Source: CBDUQP01 sp965369385 | GTDB taxonomy: Bacteria; Planctomycetota; Phycisphaerae; SM23-33 | DNA length: 25,122 nucleotides | Direction of reading: 5' to 3' | Assembly: GCA_965369385.1 (NCBI GenBank) | Contig: CBDUQP010000040.1 | Location: forward strand, 1-25,122 | Shown: positions 22,976-25,122 of the stretch, piece after piece | How positions within the stretch are numbered: the stretch's first letter is position 1 | How the letters are laid out: every line of letters starts with the position of its first letter | Program-made: the position numbers and the translations under genes | The notes under the pieces: generated by a model | Databases searched by the model: none | Seen by the model: only the letters and a program-made list of their open reading frames with translations | What the model was told of the DNA's origin: nothing

Positions 22976-23740
22976 TCATACGTTCCCTCCCCCAGAGAAC
23001 ATAGCGACAGCCTCTGACGAAAGAGCCGCCTCCTGCCGCTCGATAACCAGCTCCAACACTTGTCCCAGCTCGCTTATTCGCGGACCGTCCCACTTGCGGG
23101 CCTCCTCCCGTTGCATCACCAAGCCTTCCTCGTGAGGATCGCACATCAGCACCGCGTCCATGCCCGCATTCTTCGCACCGGTAAGCTCGCGGCCGGCTCC
23201 ATCTCCCACATACAGACAACGATTGGGCTTAACATGCAGGCGTTCGCATGTGATCTCATAGAACCTGGGCTCAGACTTGGTCATTCCGACTATTGATGAG
23301 AAGACAGCCTGATCGAACAGTTCGGCCATCTCGGTATCCTGCCACAACTCAGGTATCTCGCAGGAGGCTACACTCATAAGCCCCAACCCGACGCCAGCAC
23401 TCTTGATCTGCCGCAAAGTCTCCATCACGCCCTGTCGCGGAAGGAGCAGGCTTCTGCAGTAATCCATCCGGATCTCGGCTGCCCGCAACAGGATAGCGTC
23501 ATCCGCGTCCAGGCCCATCTGCTCGCAAACGTGCCTGACGCTATCGTAGGGCGTCCGGTGAATTCCCAGCATCCGCATCGTGAACGCATCGTCACTGCTC
23601 CAGACACGCTCAAATTCCTCAACCACGCACCCGTCAAGCTCTTCCAGCACGCCCTCGGCCTGCAACGCAGCCCAGTAGCGTCCCGGCGCGTTATCCACCA
23701 GCGTTCCGAACAAATCGAATATTATTGCGTTATATCTCAT
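22976..23740 (-). CDS. HAD-superfamily hydrolase
   Basis: The 254-residue protein has HAD motif I IIFDLFGTLVD (nucleophile Asp9), motif II LMSVAS, the motif III lysine in MTKSEPRFYEI, and motif IV YVGDGAGRELTGAKNAGM. Between motifs I and II lies a helical cap (subclass I). The residue two after the nucleophile is Phe instead of the general-acid Asp, as in haloacid-dehalogenase-like DxF/YGT members. It could be a phosphatase or a dehalogenase-like enzyme; substrate is unknown. The ATG at 23740 has GGAGAG upstream and starts right before motif I. It follows a second HAD gene by 68 nt on the same strand, so both are probably co-transcribed. Confidence 0.88.
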   Translation of the reverse strand: MRYNAIIFDLFGTLVDNAPGRYWAALQAEGVLEELDGCVVEEFERVWSSDDAFTMRMLGIHRTPYDSVRHVCEQMGLDADDAILLRAAEIRMDYCRSLLLPRQGVMETLRQIKSAGVGLGLMSVASCEIPELWQDTEMAELFDQAVFSSIVGMTKSEPRFYEITCERLHVKPNRCLYVGDGAGRELTGAKNAGMDAVLMCDPHEEGLVMQREEARKWDGPRISELGQVLELVIERQEAALSSEAVAMFSGGGNV

Positions 23741-23808
23741 GCATCGCTCTCCGGGCGGCTGGCCGCACGCTTCTATTAACGTGCCCGCACGCATCATGTA
23801 TTCTCGCA

Positions 23809-24516
23809 TCACCCAAATGACCTGTTCAGAACATCAACCAGTCCGCCCAAATCTCTCGATTCAAAATCAGGACTTCCGTCAGCTCTTCGCGGACGATTCT
23901 TCCTGTTCATCCACAGCACGGGTATTCCTAAAGCATTGGCGCCCCGCACATCACTATCCCACGAATCGCCCACCATGAGCACTTCATCCCGCTCCATGCC
24001 AAGTATTTCGATTGCCTTCACAAAAATCTCCGCTCGCGGTTTGTAAGCGCGACAATCCTCGCTGGTCACTACCGTCTCAAACGATAAACCATGTGTTTTC
24101 ATGGCCGATTCGAGCTCGCGGTTGTCTATGTTCGATACCACGCATATCGGCAGGTCTATCTGCTCCAGAGCGGCCCGGGAGTCGGCAAACATCGGGGCCG
24201 TGGACACATGCGTCTCCATGATCTCCCACAAAGGCTTCACTTCCAGATCGGCGTCAAAGTGACTGAGGATCTCCTCGATACCCGCCCACTCGATATCTCG
24301 CTGAAGACGGTAAGCCTCGCCATAACTGGCTTCACACATACGCTTGAAGGCCGCACGCCAGTAAGCTGCCACGTCTTGCTCACTTGCGCCCGAAGCGGCG
24401 GCGACGCGCGAAATAACTTCCGCCGCGTAATCGTCATCCTCGACTACGACCGTACCGTAGAAATCCAGCAGCACAGCCCGCAGCCGGGATTTTTGTCTAT
24501 TCACTTGCTCACTCAC
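23809..24516 (-). CDS. HAD-superfamily hydrolase (haloacid-dehalogenase-like)
   Basis: The protein of about 235 residues has motif I AVLLDFYGTVVV, motif II CVVSNIDN, the motif III lysine in CRAYKPRAEIFVKAIEI, and motif IV MVGDSWDSDVRGANALGI. A helical cap lies between I and II. As in the next gene, the acid/base Asp of DxDxT is replaced by an aromatic residue (D-F-Y-G-T). I chose the GTG at 24516, which has GGAGAG 6 nt upstream; no ATG is available near the domain start. It is the first gene of a two-gene HAD operon, and the two share layout and motif I, so they look like an old tandem duplication. The terminator at 24602-24631 stands between it and the nearest good promoter. Confidence 0.88.
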   Translation of the reverse strand: MSEQVNRQKSRLRAVLLDFYGTVVVEDDDYAAEVISRVAAASGASEQDVAAYWRAAFKRMCEASYGEAYRLQRDIEWAGIEEILSHFDADLEVKPLWEIMETHVSTAPMFADSRAALEQIDLPICVVSNIDNRELESAMKTHGLSFETVVTSEDCRAYKPRAEIFVKAIEILGMERDEVLMVGDSWDSDVRGANALGIPVLWMNRKNRPRRADGSPDFESRDLGGLVDVLNRSFG

Positions 24517-24601
24517 AACCCACTCTCCACTGCACTCTGGCAATCAATAAATGCGATCAAACTATCTCATCTGGGTTTATGCCGACCTGTCGCGAAGACA
24601 T

Positions 24602-24631
24602 AAAAAAAGCCCGCTTCCGGGGAAGCAGGCT
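24602..24631 (-). terminator. Intrinsic terminator in front of the HAD operon (attenuator candidate)
   Basis: On the minus strand AGCCTGCTTCC and GGAAGCGGGCT form an 11-bp stem with one G-T wobble and a 2-nt loop as drawn, followed by an unbroken T-run. On the plus strand AATTTTTGCTTTTT also follows, so it can work both ways. It lies about 85 nt before the GTG of the first HAD gene. Confidence 0.85.
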
Positions 24632-24659
24632 AATTTTTGCTTTTTGTATACGACCTCGA

Positions 24660-24815
24660 TCAAGCGTTCGGTAGCCCACTTCCCTTGGTATGGAAATAGT
24701 GGCGGTGCTGGCGAGAGCAGGAACGCACCGCAGACGCGCCCGTAGCCGTAGCCGTGGCTGTGGCTTGGGCCGCTGGGGCAATCAGGCAGAACAATTTGAC
24801 CTTTGTATTCATCAT
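24660..24815 (-). CDS. Possible leaderless small protein (51 aa) with a hexamer-repeat tract
   Basis: The frame starts with ATGATG next to the predicted transcription start and ends 28 nt before the terminator. The peptide begins MMNTKVKLFCLIAPAAQ, a short hydrophobic signal-like start, then has ATATATATG encoded by four tandem GCYACR-type hexamers (about 24738-24762), and a His/Arg-rich end (RQHRHYFHTKG). There is no ribosome binding site. No family is recognised and translation is uncertain. A longer frame from 25088 is less likely because it runs through the promoter. Confidence 0.3.
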   Translation of the reverse strand: MMNTKVKLFCLIAPAAQATATATATGASAVRSCSRQHRHYFHTKGSGLPNA

Positions 24816-24825
24816 CACGCCAGAA

Positions 24826-24853
24826 ATTCTAACACGCTTAGAATCGTTGTCAA
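24826..24853 (-). promoter_or_regulatory. Strong promoter upstream of the small ORF and HAD operon
   Basis: On the minus strand TTGACA (24848-24853) and TAGAAT (24826-24831) are 16 nt apart. AACGATT occurs twice in direct orientation around the -35 element (AACGATTGACAACGATT), which may be a regulator site or chance. Confidence 0.7.
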
Positions 24854-25122
24854 TCGTTTTCTCCAACTCTTCATCCAGCATCCAGCCGCAACGCTTCGGG
24901 CAGGCAGCGTGAGGAGTTGATAATGATTCGACAAAAGCGTCGGCCCTTTGTTGAAAGAATTGAAAAAATATGAAAAAGAGCCGTTGCACAAACGAGTTTT
25001 TCGCATTACCGCAAATTTCGTAAGCGTAAGTATCTATTTTGATTGTGATTGCACCAAAACTCACAATCGCGAGCGTTGTCCAAAACACGCAAAATACGCA
25101 ACGCTTTTGGAAGTTTGTTGCG
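24854..25122. other. AT-rich intergenic end of the window
   Basis: No convincing gene is seen. The stretch is clearly richer in A and T than the genes to the left. It carries the inverted repeat at 25041-25068. A long minus-strand frame here (from 25088) lacks protein-like features. Confidence 0.4.
25041..25068. repeat. 8-bp inverted repeat with 12-nt spacer (operator-like)
   Basis: GATTGTGA (25041-25048) and TCACAATC (25061-25068) are perfect complements. TTGTGA/TCACAA arms are the style of sites bound by LacI- or CRP-type regulators. The gene it would control lies beyond the window edge or is the leftward transcript at 24826. Confidence 0.45.

Larger units (their letters stand above)
24602..24819 (-). 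ncRNA. Short leader transcript or small RNA (about 220 nt) with a 51-codon ORF
   Basis: The promoter at 24826-24853 and the terminator at 24602-24631 bracket this stretch on the minus strand. The predicted start lies 1-5 nt before GTGATGATG, so translation would be leaderless. The layout copies that at 22652-22877: TTGACA, 16 nt, -10, then ATGATGA, small ORF, strong terminator, enzyme gene. It may be an attenuator of the HAD operon, an independent RNA, or a small-protein mRNA. Confidence 0.45.

Noticed and set aside
24660..25088. 142-aa minus-strand open frame
   Set aside because: It reads through a consensus promoter and AT-rich intergenic DNA, and its N-terminal part has no protein-like character. 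Only the short 3' part (24660-24815) is kept, at low confidence.
1..25122. tRNA, rRNA, CRISPR array, intact transposase or integrase
   Set aside because: I looked for cloverleaf and T-loop motifs, regularly spaced repeats, and transposase or recombinase motifs in the open frames, and found none that hold up.

Overview
The window looks like a chromosomal segment of a Gram-negative-type bacterium, most likely a planctomycete of the Phycisphaerae type. This is inferred from protein style only. The points in favour are a very large secreted TPR protein with a planctomycete-like N-terminal repeat, an OprB-type porin, an ECF sigma factor paired with a soluble zinc-finger anti-sigma protein that also carries a DNA-binding domain, and a secretion ATPase carrying ClpC-type N-domains. 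I see no rRNA, tRNA, CRISPR array or intact insertion sequence.

Layout. (1) 1-2043, minus strand: the 5' part of an OprB-family porin gene, a perfect 20-bp-arm inverted repeat, feoA, and a DtxR/MntR-type metalloregulator. (2) 2044-2821: mostly non-coding, with a roughly 114-bp nested inverted-repeat element flanked by 7-bp direct repeats (MITE-like) and the likely 3' remnant of a dead gene. (3) 2822-4588, plus strand: a two-gene cassette of a 56-aa acidic protein and a 530-aa protein with a papain/C39-like cysteine-peptidase signature. (4) 4650-10838, minus strand: a secreted TPR protein, a sensor histidine kinase with a large extracytoplasmic domain, and an OmpR-type response regulator. (5) 11045-16889, minus strand: a complete assimilatory sulfate-reduction operon in transcription order Rrf2-type regulator, DUF2061 membrane protein, siroheme sulfite reductase, APS reductase (cysH), sulfate adenylyltransferase small subunit (cysD), then cysN fused to a degraded APS-kinase domain, ending at a good intrinsic terminator. 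(6) 17274-18326, plus strand: leuB. (7) 18731-21485, plus strand: ECF sigma factor, zinc-finger/HTH anti-sigma candidate, and a Clp_N x2 :: GspE/PilB fusion ATPase. (8) 21598-24853, minus strand: two small operons, GNAT-NUDIX and HAD-HAD. Each is preceded by a consensus promoter, a leaderless ATGATG small ORF and a strong intrinsic terminator, which suggests two attenuator-type leaders or small RNAs.

How the genes work together. The sulfur operon can take sulfate to sulfide through APS: CysD/CysN make APS, CysH (with Fe-S cysteines) reduces it to sulfite, and the sulfite reductase makes sulfide. PAPS is not needed, which fits loss of the APS-kinase active site. The Rrf2 regulator at the head of the operon has three cysteines that could hold an Fe-S cluster.

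The least ordinary parts are the Clp_N-GspE fusion with its own sigma/anti-sigma pair, the peptidase-like protein with its tiny partner, the repeated promoter/small-ORF/terminator arrangement at the right end, and the nested repeat at 2269-2382. All assignments come from reading the sequence; no database search or folding program was run.
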